DNA from: Flavobacteriales bacterium | Lineage (GTDB): Bacteria; Bacteroidota; Bacteroidia; Flavobacteriales_C; GCA-002722245 | Direction: 5' to 3' | DNA: 64,000 nt | Assembly (NCBI GenBank): GCA_002722245.1 | Contig: PBLA01000021.1 | Coordinates: forward strand, 1 to 64,000 | Shown: piece by piece, positions 38,171 through 46,967 of the stretch | How positions within the stretch are numbered: the stretch's first letter is position 1 | Layout of the letters: each line of letters opens with the position of its first letter | The notes under the pieces: model-generated | Database searches by the model: none | Seen by the model: the letters and a program-made list of their open reading frames with translations, nothing else | What the model was told of the DNA's origin: nothing | Translations under genes and position numbers: made by a program

Positions 38171-38822
38171 TCATAACAATTTTACCGTCCACGATTTCAA
38201 TTACTCTGTCGGCAAGGTTTGCCAGTTGCCTGTTGTGTGTAACAATAATAAATGTTTGGTTAAACTCCTTTTTTAAATCAACAAATAATTGATGTAGGTC
38301 ATTCGCATTATTTGAATCTAAATTACCCGATGGCTCATCAGCCATTACCACAGACGGAGAATTTATTAACGCTCTTGCTACCGCCACTCGTTGCTGTTCA
38401 CCACCACTCATTTCACTTGGTTTATGGGAGGCTCTTTGATCAACTTTAAGTGTTTTAAGTAATTTTAAGGCATTCTCTTTTACATGATTATTTTTTTTCC
38501 CCTTAATTAATCCAGGCATCATAACATTTTCCAAAGCGGTAAATTCTGGAAGGAGGTGATGGAATTGAAAAACAAAGCCAATATCTGAATTTCTAAATTT
38601 AGAAATTTCTTTGTCTTTCATCCTGTGAATAGGCTGATTATTTATATACAATTCCCCCGAATCAGGCCTGTCTAATGTCCCTAGAATTTGAAGTAAACTC
38701 GTTTTTCCAGCACCAGAGGCGCCAATAATAGCGACAAGTTCTCCTTTTTGAATCTCTAAATCTAGCCCGTCAAGAATAATATTTTCTGCGTATGCTTTTC
38801 GAATATTCGTTGCCTTAATCAT
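38163..38822 (-). CDS. lolD: ABC transporter ATPase, LolD-like
   Basis: From the ATG at MIKATNIRK the protein is 219 residues; an upstream in-frame start would add 56 residues not expected in the family. Walker A is GASGAGKTS with Lys40, the Q-loop is FQFHHLLPEFTALENVMMP, the signature is SGGEQQRVAVARAL and Walker B is VVMADEPSGNLDS. These fit the LolD/MacB/FtsE clade, and the HHLLPEF motif favours LolD, which releases outer-membrane lipoproteins from the inner membrane. Its LolCE partners are not in the window. Confidence 0.85.
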   Translation of the reverse strand: MIKATNIRKAYAENIILDGLDLEIQKGELVAIIGASGAGKTSLLQILGTLDRPDSGELYINNQPIHRMKDKEISKFRNSDIGFVFQFHHLLPEFTALENVMMPGLIKGKKNNHVKENALKLLKTLKVDQRASHKPSEMSGGEQQRVAVARALINSPSVVMADEPSGNLDSNNANDLHQLFVDLKKEFNQTFIIVTHNRQLANLADRVIEIVDGKIVMND

Positions 38823-38891
38823 AAAATTTAAAGATAATATAATTTGATGTGAGGAGAGTGTTAATAAATACCTTTTGATTTTCAGAATTTG

Positions 38892-38924
38892 TTTTGGAGA
38901 CTTCCTGCTATCTGTGTATTTTTC
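38892..38924 (+). promoter_or_regulatory. Near-consensus promoter for the ROK kinase gene
   Basis: TTTTG at 38892-38896 and TATTTTTC at 38917-38924 with a 20-base spacer; the last base of the -7 box is C instead of G. The leader to the GTG would be about 17-20 bases. Confidence 0.45.
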
Positions 38925-38947
38925 AAGAGAATTAAATTTACCTACAC

Positions 38948-39865
38948 GTGGAAAGATATATTGGCGTAGATATTGGCGGGACAAATACAAAGTTTGGAAT
39001 TGTTACAAGAGAAGGTGAGCTTTTGTATAAAATTAAGTATCCAACAGCAGAACTTGTTGCGAGTGAAGATGGTTATATCACTGCCTTTAGTAAGGTTTTA
39101 AAACAAATACTTTTAGAGTATCCTGATATTCATAAAGTAGGGATTGGTATTCCTGGATTGATTTCAAATGATAGAAGATCGCTTTTACGATTAGCGAATA
39201 TACCGTCTTTAAGTGGAGCCTCATTATTGGATGAACTAGAAGCACTGTTGCCTAGTGTTCAGTTTTCTTTAGAGAACGATGCGAATGCTGCATGTTTGGG
39301 AGAGTTTTATTTTTCTGAGCACAATTTACCTGACACTTTTCTTATGGTGACCTTGGGTACAGGAATAGGAGGAGCAGCAATTATTCATGGAAAATTATTT
39401 AATGGTGGACATGGAAATGGAGTAGAAGTGGGGCATATGTTGGCCGATAAAAACTCCGTTTATGAAGATTATATCAGTAAAAAGGCATTGGTTCAATATG
39501 CATTGGATAAGCTTCAAAACAGTGAGAAATATCAAGATTCTATACTTGCTCAAATACCTGCTGACGAATTAACGACAAAAGACATCGAGTCTGCGTTGAA
39601 GGAAAAAGATAAATTAGCTAAAAAAGTGTTTGCTCATTTTGGAAAATGGTTAGGTAAAAACCTCGTTTCTTCTATACGGGTATTAGATATTCATACTATT
39701 CTTCTTGGAGGAGGTGTATCAAAGGCATTTAAATACATGGAAGAACCTATGATGAATGAAATCAAAACATATCTCGACGATTATTATACAAATGATTTAG
39801 TGATTCAAAAAGCTTCATTAAAGAACGAAGCTGGTATAATTGGTGCAGCGACGCTTAATTTTTGA
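38948..39865 (+). CDS. ROK family sugar kinase (probable glucokinase)
   Basis: A 305-residue ROK kinase with a GTG start. The phosphate loop is YIGVDIGGTNTKFGIV, the hinge is VGIGIPGLI, catalytic Asp lies in SLENDANAACLGE, and VTLGTGIGGAAI and LLGGGVSKA complete the nucleotide site. The usual ROK zinc loop (CxCGxxGC after GHM) is missing: after GVEVGHMLADKNS the chain goes straight to YEDYISKKAL, so it belongs to the shortened variant. Glucose or an N-acetyl sugar could be the substrate. Divergent from lolD. Confidence 0.85.
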   Translation: MERYIGVDIGGTNTKFGIVTREGELLYKIKYPTAELVASEDGYITAFSKVLKQILLEYPDIHKVGIGIPGLISNDRRSLLRLANIPSLSGASLLDELEALLPSVQFSLENDANAACLGEFYFSEHNLPDTFLMVTLGTGIGGAAIIHGKLFNGGHGNGVEVGHMLADKNSVYEDYISKKALVQYALDKLQNSEKYQDSILAQIPADELTTKDIESALKEKDKLAKKVFAHFGKWLGKNLVSSIRVLDIHTILLGGGVSKAFKYMEEPMMNEIKTYLDDYYTNDLVIQKASLKNEAGIIGAATLNF

Positions 39866-39953
39866 AAAACGAATAGTTTACCTTTTCTTTCTGGTTTTTT
39901 ATTTCAGTTGCTGAAGAAAAGATTCTCTGTTTTTATGTGCTTAATTTTTTGAA

Positions 39954-41249
39954 TCATTGTATCAGTAACGTATAGTTTTTACTGGATATTCCTTTTCCGT
40001 GATAAAACGTTGTTTTGTATCCATCAATATCAATTTCTTGAAACGCTGCGCCAATATGATCATTTTCCACCTTATAAATTGGATTTCCGCCAAAAACAGG
40101 ATTGCCAGGACATTCCTTGAAATTTAGTTCAGGTAAAACAGTGAAAAATTTACCAATGCATGCATCCATTGCATTTCCTTTATTGGGAGAATCATAATCA
40201 CCAACATTTTTTGCTCCAGTTACCCAAATCATTAATGTGTCTTGATTTAACTTCACTTGTGCGCATAATTGATTAAACATGGCTGAATTCCATCCTTTGT
40301 TTCTAGGGATTATGTTTTCTTTAAGATTCGTCCAGTTTAAAAGGTCTTTTGATTGGGCAACACAGATAAATTCCTCTTGTTGATTATTTTTTCCTGTGTA
40401 GAACATAAACCAAGAGGAGTCTATTTGAATTACTTTCGGATGATACACATCATGACAAGCATATTGACTTTCTTTCCTGGGTGCAATGATGGGATGTTCA
40501 TGAATAGTATATTTTCCTTCCAACGCGTCTGAAGTGAGTAAGCCTATATAGGTGTGTTTTTCAGCATCATCACCATAGACAAATGAATAATATGTTCCCT
40601 GATATTGAATAATGTCCGAAATTAGGGGCGATGTTTTCAATGTATCATCGTCTGAAAAGTTCCATTTAATTGATCCAAAATCTTTTGGTGTAAGGATGGG
40701 TTTAATGTTCCATTCTAATCCATTTTTGCTTGTTGCCAAATAAATATCAGTTGTTGCGGTGTCGCATTGATAAAGATGTGTGGAATAATTGCTATCTGTT
40801 GGATTGTAATTGATTTTAGAAAATCCCCAACTTGATTGAAGTGTATTTGAAAACAAAACAGGAAGAGGTCGAGATTTCCAAAAAACAACAGGTAGATCGA
40901 GTTGAATTGATTTTGGTTGATGAACGATAATTGATTTTTTTTCTGCTATAACTTCTTTAATGCGCCACAAATATTCTTTACCAGTATCGTAATAGGGTTT
41001 TCCAGAACCTTGACCAAGTATCCATCTTTTATTAATTGAATTTAAAAGATCTCCAATTTCATTGTAAAACACTATTGTATCTTTTTTTATCGTTTTGATA
41101 AAGATGTGTTCACCTTCTATTGTATTGTTTCCTTGGATATTGGAGTAAAAATAATGTTGTTTCTGAAAATCAGCTGATGTGTTTTGATGATGGCATCCAC
41201 ACACCAATGAGGCTGAAGTAACTACTAGTATCCATTTGATGAATCCCAT
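39954..41249 (-). CDS. Lipoprotein with GH43/GH32-like five-bladed propeller fold
   Basis: A 431-residue lipoprotein (lipobox with Cys19 in LVCGC). From about residue 120 the repeats have the look of a five-bladed beta-propeller glycosidase: FWKSRPLPVLF, STHLYQCDTATTDIYLATSKNGLEW, DVYHPKVIQIDSSWFMFYTGKN, and AQSKDLLNWTNL. Such enzymes cleave furanosidic or pyranosidic sugars outside the cell. I cannot place all three catalytic acids, so activity is unproven. A -7-like box (TATCTTCG) ends four bases before the ATG. Confidence 0.6.
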   Translation of the reverse strand: MGFIKWILVVTSASLVCGCHHQNTSADFQKQHYFYSNIQGNNTIEGEHIFIKTIKKDTIVFYNEIGDLLNSINKRWILGQGSGKPYYDTGKEYLWRIKEVIAEKKSIIVHQPKSIQLDLPVVFWKSRPLPVLFSNTLQSSWGFSKINYNPTDSNYSTHLYQCDTATTDIYLATSKNGLEWNIKPILTPKDFGSIKWNFSDDDTLKTSPLISDIIQYQGTYYSFVYGDDAEKHTYIGLLTSDALEGKYTIHEHPIIAPRKESQYACHDVYHPKVIQIDSSWFMFYTGKNNQQEEFICVAQSKDLLNWTNLKENIIPRNKGWNSAMFNQLCAQVKLNQDTLMIWVTGAKNVGDYDSPNKGNAMDACIGKFFTVLPELNFKECPGNPVFGGNPIYKVENDHIGAAFQEIDIDGYKTTFYHGKGISSKNYTLLIQ

Positions 41250-41253
41250 TGTG

Positions 41254-41261
41254 CGAAGATA
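41254..41261 (-). promoter_or_regulatory. -7-like element directly before the GH43-like gene
   Basis: Minus-strand TATCTTCG has one mismatch to TAnnTTTG and ends four bases before the ATG, which would make the mRNA leaderless or nearly so. Confidence 0.35.
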
Positions 41262-41419
41262 AGGTAATTCTCGTAGTAGTTACTTTAGAGTGCCCTAATT
41301 ATTAACAAAGTTGATGACTCATTGTTGTCAGATTATCAAATAGTTATAAAGTAATAAAAACTGGATTGTTAATAAAAATATACGTATCTTTCGCCTCCGT
41401 TTTGAATAAAAAAGAGGAA

Positions 41420-42412
41420 ATGAACTTAGCAAAGAATGGAATAGCCACGGTATTTTGTATTCTTTTTTTAGGGAATATTCTAGGTGGTGAAGGCTTTGAA
41501 ACAACTGAAGTTTCAAAAGAGGGGTTGGCTTTAAGTTATTTTGACGCCCTCAAAGAAAAATTTGAAAAAGGAGTGGGTAAACAGGATTTACTTCATCTAG
41601 TTGACAGTTTGCTCGAAAAAGAAAGTGTAGACCCAGAAATCTTAAGTTTATTAAACACCAAGATAAACGAAACATATGGTGACCCTTGGCCAATCGATAC
41701 CAATCCATATCCTGCTCATAATCTTTATCACTCTTGGAATACATTGTTACCGCATCCGTACAAAAATGATATTTGTTCGCATGATTCTGAATCAACCGTT
41801 TGTTTAACGGATCAGTATATGGACTGCGGATATAATCACCCGTTCAAAGGGGTAGTTACTTCTCGTTTTGGATGGAGGGATGGTCGTCATCATAATGGCA
41901 TTGATATAGATTTAGTGCGAGGCGATACCGTTGTGAATGCATTTAGAGGTGTTGTTCGTTTAGCGAAATGGACTGGAGGGTATGGCCGAACTGTTGTTGT
42001 TCGTCATCATAATGGTTTAGAAACCATTTACGCGCATTTGTATAAGTTTCTTGTGAAGGCTGGTGATGTTGTTGATCCTGGTCAAGCAATTGGAAGAGGT
42101 GGGAATTCAGGAGCCTCGAGAGGAAGTCATTTGCATTTCGAAACTCGATACAAAGGAAAGCCTGTTAATCCAGAGTCTTTAATTGATTTTAAAAGATTTA
42201 AACTCTTGTCTGACTCTTTGGTTTTAAGAAAAACTAAATCAGGTTTTGTCGCTTTTCAGCCTGGAACATTATTTCATAAAATTAAAGGTGGCGACTACCT
42301 CTATAAAATTGCTAATCAATACGGGATTACTGTAAATCAAATATGTAAATGGAATGGTATTAAACGAAATACGATTCTAATTGCAGGTAGGGAACTTAAG
42401 GTAAGCAAGTAG
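41420..42412 (+). CDS. M23 peptidoglycan endopeptidase with C-terminal LysM
   Basis: About 330 residues from the ATG at MNLAKNG, which gives a proper signal peptide; an in-frame TTG 18 codons earlier would bury it. The M23 (LytM) domain at about 140-260 has the metal motif HNGIDID (HxxxD) and the second His motif HLHFE; the region between matches GYGRTVVVRHHNGLETIYAHL. The last 45 residues are a LysM domain (GGDYLYKIANQYGITVNQI). It should cut cross-bridges in peptidoglycan. Its 3' end overlaps the convergent DUF3592 gene by 17 bases. Confidence 0.92.
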   Translation: MNLAKNGIATVFCILFLGNILGGEGFETTEVSKEGLALSYFDALKEKFEKGVGKQDLLHLVDSLLEKESVDPEILSLLNTKINETYGDPWPIDTNPYPAHNLYHSWNTLLPHPYKNDICSHDSESTVCLTDQYMDCGYNHPFKGVVTSRFGWRDGRHHNGIDIDLVRGDTVVNAFRGVVRLAKWTGGYGRTVVVRHHNGLETIYAHLYKFLVKAGDVVDPGQAIGRGGNSGASRGSHLHFETRYKGKPVNPESLIDFKRFKLLSDSLVLRKTKSGFVAFQPGTLFHKIKGGDYLYKIANQYGITVNQICKWNGIKRNTILIAGRELKVSK

Positions 42413-43154
42413 TCCAATTCTTTTTAATAAAATTAGGAAGGTTTCCGGGTAATTTATCTACCAAAACAGATTGATTTGGGTTCTTTTTATTGTAAAATAA
42501 CCATTCTTTTCGCTCATCTCTAAATTTTGCGGTTTCACGCGTTTTGACCGTTGAAGTGTAAACTTTTCCATTAGCTGTTTTGAACTTAAAGTACATTTTG
42601 TAAACTTTTTGGTCATTTACTTCCATAAGTGTGTCCTCGACTCGAACTAATTTTGCTTGAGCAAGTTCTCCTTTTAGTATAATGTTTAGGTATTTCCTTC
42701 CTTTGTAAAGGTTAATTAATAAAATAATTAAGCCCGTTAATATAATGATTATTGAACTAAAATTTAATGCACTTTCCGGGGTGTTTGACATTCCCTTTAT
42801 TCTGTTAATTTCCGGGTGCTTTAAATTGTATTGAATATCAACTTTTTCACCAATATCATAATAATTACCAGCCTGGTAGGATACCCAGTTGATATCACCA
42901 ATAGGCGAATAAAAAACATATTCGTATCCATAAATAACTTCCTCATTTATACTGACCGATGTGGGGAATACATACTGAATTTCACCCTTGCCAAGTGGTG
43001 AGTTTTTATCTAAATAGAAATGTTCGTCCAAATCAATAAATTGGAGTTGATATAAAAAAACACCTATACCGATAACAAATAATGTAAGTCCTAAAATTCC
43101 CTTCCAACCATTTAAAAGAAGAAATCGAGTTTGTTTTTTTGTAAGTTGATTCAT
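42396..43154 (-). CDS. DUF3592 membrane protein
   Basis: A 252-residue protein with two membrane segments (about 13-35 and 130-150) and DUF3592-type domains: GDINWVSYQAGNYYDIGEKVDIQYNLKHPE and, after the second helix, KYLNIILKGELAQAKLVRVEDT. Function unknown. Its start codon shares one base with the stop of the upstream leucine-rich-repeat gene, suggesting they are made together. Confidence 0.8.
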   Translation of the reverse strand: MNQLTKKQTRFLLLNGWKGILGLTLFVIGIGVFLYQLQFIDLDEHFYLDKNSPLGKGEIQYVFPTSVSINEEVIYGYEYVFYSPIGDINWVSYQAGNYYDIGEKVDIQYNLKHPEINRIKGMSNTPESALNFSSIIIILTGLIILLINLYKGRKYLNIILKGELAQAKLVRVEDTLMEVNDQKVYKMYFKFKTANGKVYTSTVKTRETAKFRDERKEWLFYNKKNPNQSVLVDKLPGNLPNFIKKNWTTCLP

Positions 43155-44020
43155 TATATAATTATTTTACAATAAGGTAGCAGTACTCTGAGGACATCAA
43201 CCTCACTTATTGGAATGTTATTACCCGTAAGGTCTAAAATTTCTAATCCTCTAATAAAAGAAAGTTTTTCGGGTAATTTGGTTAGTTTATTATTTCGTAG
43301 ACTTAATTCTTTCAAGGATTTAAGGTCTAAAATTTCGGGTGGGAATTCTGAGAAATTATTGTTGTCAAGGATTAAGGTACGTGGATTCGTCATTTTTGCG
43401 AATGAGGAGTCAACTTTACTTAAACCACAGTTAACCATTAATATTTTTGTGAGTTTTGTATTTTGATCTAAACCAACAGGGAAACATTTTAGGGGTGTTT
43501 TGTAAAGCATTAATGTTTTTAGATTGTAGAGACCCGCTAATTCACTTTTAACATCGAAGGTGTCTGCGTAGTTTATTTGTATTTCAAGTTCAGCTAAACT
43601 CCCGAGCTTTTTAAATCCATCCGGTAAGCTGTCCAAATTAATATGGTGCAGAATTAATGATTTAATTGTTTTGCAATTCCCAAATGTTTCAGGGAGTTTT
43701 TTAAGTTTATTCTCAGTAGATTTTAAATACATTAAATTCTGAAACGTACTAATCTCCTCCGGGATGGAATCAATTTGATTGTTTTTTAAATCGATGACAT
43801 AGAGTTTACTGAGTCTTTTTATTTTTTTTAACACTTTACCTAAATCTTCATTATGACTTTTAAGTCGATAGCAGTTGCTAGCGTTAGAAAGTCCTTGGGA
43901 AAAACTTTCAAAAATTGGTGCGCCATATGGACCATAAACTTGAAATGGATCAATACTTTTTTGAGCCAACAGGCCGATTGGAAAAACAAAAAGAAATAGG
44001 ATTTTGGTTATAATTGACAT
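43154..44020 (-). CDS. Leucine-rich repeat protein, exported
   Basis: A 288-residue protein with a short signal peptide (IITKILFLFVFPIGLLAQ). From about residue 70 it carries some seven leucine-rich repeats of 22-24 residues with the LxxLxLxxNxLxxLP pattern (for example LYVIDLKNNQIDSIPEEI and LKELSLRNNKLTKLPEKL). It is probably a periplasmic or surface protein that binds another protein or glycan. It is paired with the DUF3592 gene. Confidence 0.85.
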   Translation of the reverse strand: MSIITKILFLFVFPIGLLAQKSIDPFQVYGPYGAPIFESFSQGLSNASNCYRLKSHNEDLGKVLKKIKRLSKLYVIDLKNNQIDSIPEEISTFQNLMYLKSTENKLKKLPETFGNCKTIKSLILHHINLDSLPDGFKKLGSLAELEIQINYADTFDVKSELAGLYNLKTLMLYKTPLKCFPVGLDQNTKLTKILMVNCGLSKVDSSFAKMTNPRTLILDNNNFSEFPPEILDLKSLKELSLRNNKLTKLPEKLSFIRGLEILDLTGNNIPISEVDVLRVLLPYCKIII

Positions 44021-44047
44021 GGGCTTTAAGTTAATTAATTTCCTTTT

Positions 44048-44061
44048 AACCCCATGGGGTT
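44048..44061. repeat. Perfect 14-base palindrome
   Basis: AACCCCATGGGGTT between the DUF349 gene and the leucine-rich-repeat gene. Without a loop or T tract it is not a terminator. A dimer binding site for the downstream gene is possible. Confidence 0.4.
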
Positions 44062-44076
44062 GCGAACAATATTTCT

Positions 44077-45702
44077 CTATTTCAACTCCGCAGTTATTTC
44101 CTTTATCTGAAATTTCAGTGTTTCAATTTGAGTTTTGAGGTTATCCATTTTGGAGTATACATCAGCCATTAAACCATCAGTTTTATTTCCTTTATCGAAA
44201 AAACTTAGATTGTTTTCATACTGATTTACTTCTTTCGTTAATAGTGCTATTTTATCCTGGAGGTCCCTTTTTTCTCTTAATAAAATATCTCCATTATCAT
44301 CAAAAGAACGATATACTTCTATTTTTTTTGCGTGATTTTCATTTTCAAAATCCTGAAGAGATTTTCCTAAAAGTTTAGTGGTTAAAACATTATGAAAATC
44401 TGAAAGAAGGTGTTTAGATTTTCGTGTATACTCTTTATTTGTTTGCCACCATTTCACTAAAATTTCAAGAATTTCATCTTCCGAAGGAGATTGCATCTCA
44501 CGGAGTTCTTTGATTATGTTTTCTTTTTGGATATTTAAAGAGTCTTTCAAGCTATCTAACTGTTTTTTTGACGCTTTCTTTTGCTTGAAAAAGTCATTAC
44601 AGGACTTTTGGAATCGATGCCATAAATATTGTTCATCTTTTTGATGAACAGGTCCAATCTTTTTCCATTCATCTTGTATAGCTATAAATTCTTGGGTTAG
44701 TTCGTTTACATTTTCTGATTCAAGAAGGCTTTCAGCTTTTTTACATAAGTCAGTTTTTAGTTTTTTATTGGCTTTATAGATCTTTTTCTGACTTTCATAA
44801 AACCCCTTTTGTGCATTAAAGAAAACATCACAGGCAGCTTTGTATTCATGCCATATTTGGTCTTTTGATTCTTTGGGAACAAATCCAGTGGATTTCCATT
44901 CTTGTTGTTTTTCAATAATTTTTTTCCCCTTATTTTTCCAATCTTTTGTAGACTTTAGGTTTGAAATATCCACTGATCTTATATAAGAAATAATATCTTG
45001 TTTCTTTTTTAAGTTATCGTTTTGCTCTTCTTTTTCCGAGGCTTTAAAATTATTGAAGTTGCCATAAAGTTGATCAAGATATCCTCGATATTTACTCCAG
45101 AATTCATCTTGTAAATTTTTGCTGACAGGACCTACGCCTTCCCATTCCTCTCTTAAGCTTTTTATTTCAGCCATTAAATCTTTTGAGGTTGGCGCTTTTG
45201 TTGCGGTGTGAAGTTTTTCAAGAATAATTTCTTTAAGCTGTTGATTCCTTTTTAAGTCATGTTCTTGAATAGCTTTGTAAATGTTAATGTTGTAGTAAAA
45301 ATCCTCTAACTTTTTCGTGAATTCTCGATCAATATCCTTTTGTTCAAAAGGTGCTTTTTCACTAATCAAAGACCATTTTTTTCGAATATTTTTTAATTCG
45401 GCGAAAGCTTTACCAATATTTTGTTCGTTTTCAATTAGTTTGTCCAGTTGGGTAATTAGTTCCTGTTTTTCAGTTTTAATTTGCTCTGCTGCTTTTTGTC
45501 GATTCTCAATTTCATGAGAAAGTTTTCTTTTTAGCTCATTGATCAGGTCATTCGCTAACAACTGATTGACATCTTCTTCCTCATGTTCAATGCCTTTTAA
45601 TTTTTCAAAGGTATTTATAAGGTTGTCCAATTTTACTTTTTCATCTACTAGAGAGTCTGCGGACATTAATGCTTTTAATTCTTGAATTACAGTGACGAAC
45701 AT
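44077..45702 (-). CDS. DUF349 repeat protein
   Basis: A 541-residue, mostly helical and very charged protein with at least four DUF349 repeats of about 70 residues. Each contains a W-x-x-x-G/S-x-V/A-P stretch followed by FW/IW-x-x-Y/F-x-x-A/S-C (for example EEWEGVGPVSKNLQDEFW and QEWKSTGFVPKESKDQIW). Coiled-coil ends flank the repeats. DUF349 is found in bacterial proteins of unknown role, some linked to stress or nucleic-acid binding. No signal peptide, so cytoplasmic. Confidence 0.88.
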   Translation of the reverse strand: MFVTVIQELKALMSADSLVDEKVKLDNLINTFEKLKGIEHEEEDVNQLLANDLINELKRKLSHEIENRQKAAEQIKTEKQELITQLDKLIENEQNIGKAFAELKNIRKKWSLISEKAPFEQKDIDREFTKKLEDFYYNINIYKAIQEHDLKRNQQLKEIILEKLHTATKAPTSKDLMAEIKSLREEWEGVGPVSKNLQDEFWSKYRGYLDQLYGNFNNFKASEKEEQNDNLKKKQDIISYIRSVDISNLKSTKDWKNKGKKIIEKQQEWKSTGFVPKESKDQIWHEYKAACDVFFNAQKGFYESQKKIYKANKKLKTDLCKKAESLLESENVNELTQEFIAIQDEWKKIGPVHQKDEQYLWHRFQKSCNDFFKQKKASKKQLDSLKDSLNIQKENIIKELREMQSPSEDEILEILVKWWQTNKEYTRKSKHLLSDFHNVLTTKLLGKSLQDFENENHAKKIEVYRSFDDNGDILLREKRDLQDKIALLTKEVNQYENNLSFFDKGNKTDGLMADVYSKMDNLKTQIETLKFQIKEITAELK

Positions 45703-45830
45703 GGAAGGCTAATATTTTATTTCTCTAATATATGAGGTTTGCTTTCATCATTCAACAAAACATCGTAAAAAAGAGGTTAAATAATTGTGAGCTTATCCAA
45801 TTGGTGCAAGGTTTAAAAGTGTTAATGAAT

Positions 45831-45838
45831 TATCTTTG
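45831..45838 (+). promoter_or_regulatory. -7 promoter element directly before a glycosyltransferase
   Basis: TATCTTTG is an exact TAnnTTTG box four bases before the GTG start, pointing to a leaderless mRNA and supporting that GTG over the upstream in-frame ATGs. No good -33 TTG at normal spacing. Confidence 0.45.
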
Positions 45839-45842
45839 CGGA

Positions 45843-46967
45843 GTGAGTAAAAAGGTTGTTGTTTCTGTTACAAACGATTTATTAAGTGATCAACGAGTAA
45901 ATCGCACATGTGAAACTTTGGTGGAAGAGGGGTTTGATGTTTTACTTATAGGTAGAAGAAAAAGAGAAAGTCTTCCTCTTAAAAAACGTTCTTATTCCAT
46001 GAAAAGGTTGCCTATGTTTTTTCACAAAGGCATATTGTTTTATGCTGAGTTTAATATTAGGTTATTTATATTTCTGTTATTCACAAAGTTTGATGTTTTA
46101 CACGCTAATGATCTAGATACTCTTTTAGCAAATAGAATGGCACAAGTATTCAAGGGTGGTGAATTGGTTTATGATACACATGAGTATTTTACCGAGGTAC
46201 CCGAATTAAAGGACAATCCGTTTGCGAAAAGAGTTTGGCTTTTAATTGAGCGAGCCATTTTTAAAAAACTAAAACATGTTTTTACCGTTAATCAATCCAT
46301 TGCAAATATTTACGGCAAGTTATATAATGTAGAGTTGAAGGTAATGAGAAATGTACCTATGGCATCAGCAACCGATAAGTTGCTTGCTTCGCAAACAAAA
46401 AAGGCGCTGAAATTGCCTGCGGATAAAAAAATCATATTACTTCAAGGTTCTGGAATTAATAGAGATAGAGGGGCTGAGGAAATGGTAGAAGCCATGCAGT
46501 GGATTGATGCTGTATTTCTTATTGTTGGCACCGGAGATGTTATTTCTAAGCTTAAAGAATACGTAAGTAAATTGGATTTAAAAGAAAAAGTAATTTTTAC
46601 AGGAAGAGTGCCTTTTGACGAGTTAATAGCCTATACGAAAGTTGCTCATGTTGGCGTAACGCTAGATAAAGATTCCAACTTAAATTATAAATACAGTCTG
46701 CCCAATAAATTATTTGACTATTTTCAATGCGATTTACCTGTGATTGCCTCAGATCTAGTAGAGGTGCGTAGAATTATTAATTATTATAATGCAGGTTTGA
46801 TTTTATCGAGTCATCAACCAAGGATAATGGCTGAAGAGATCAACGCATATTTGAACGACGAATCTTTTTTTAACTTCACCAAACAACGTGTTCAAATAGC
46901 AAAAAATGAACTAATCTGGGAAAATGAAAAACATGTATTAATTGATTGCTACAAGAATTTTGGGTAA
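45843..46967 (+). CDS. Glycosyltransferase, GT4-like
   Basis: About 374 residues from the GTG of VSKKVVVSVTNDLLSDQRVNRT; the frame is open upstream to an ATG at 45732, but the extra 37 residues do not look like a GT-B start and would cross a promoter box. The acceptor half has VLHANDLDTLLANR and YDTHEYFTE; the donor half has ILLQGSGINRDRGAEEMVEAM and KYSLPNKLFDYFQCDLPVIAS, typical of GT4 enzymes. Probably acts in surface glycan assembly. A second glycosyltransferase follows at once. Confidence 0.85.
   Translation: MSKKVVVSVTNDLLSDQRVNRTCETLVEEGFDVLLIGRRKRESLPLKKRSYSMKRLPMFFHKGILFYAEFNIRLFIFLLFTKFDVLHANDLDTLLANRMAQVFKGGELVYDTHEYFTEVPELKDNPFAKRVWLLIERAIFKKLKHVFTVNQSIANIYGKLYNVELKVMRNVPMASATDKLLASQTKKALKLPADKKIILLQGSGINRDRGAEEMVEAMQWIDAVFLIVGTGDVISKLKEYVSKLDLKEKVIFTGRVPFDELIAYTKVAHVGVTLDKDSNLNYKYSLPNKLFDYFQCDLPVIASDLVEVRRIINYYNAGLILSSHQPRIMAEEINAYLNDESFFNFTKQRVQIAKNELIWENEKHVLIDCYKNFG

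Noticed and set aside
38823-38990. 56-codon N-terminal extension of lolD
   Set aside because: The ABC ATPase pattern begins at the ATG at 38822; the extension would overlap the divergent ROK kinase gene.
41366-41419. TTG start upstream of the M23 peptidase
   Set aside because: It would place charged residues before the signal peptide; the ATG at 41420 gives a normal signal.
45732-45842. N-terminal extension of the glycosyltransferase at 45.8 kb
   Set aside because: The added residues do not fit a GT-B start and a TAnnTTTG box lies inside; the GTG at 45843 is preferred.
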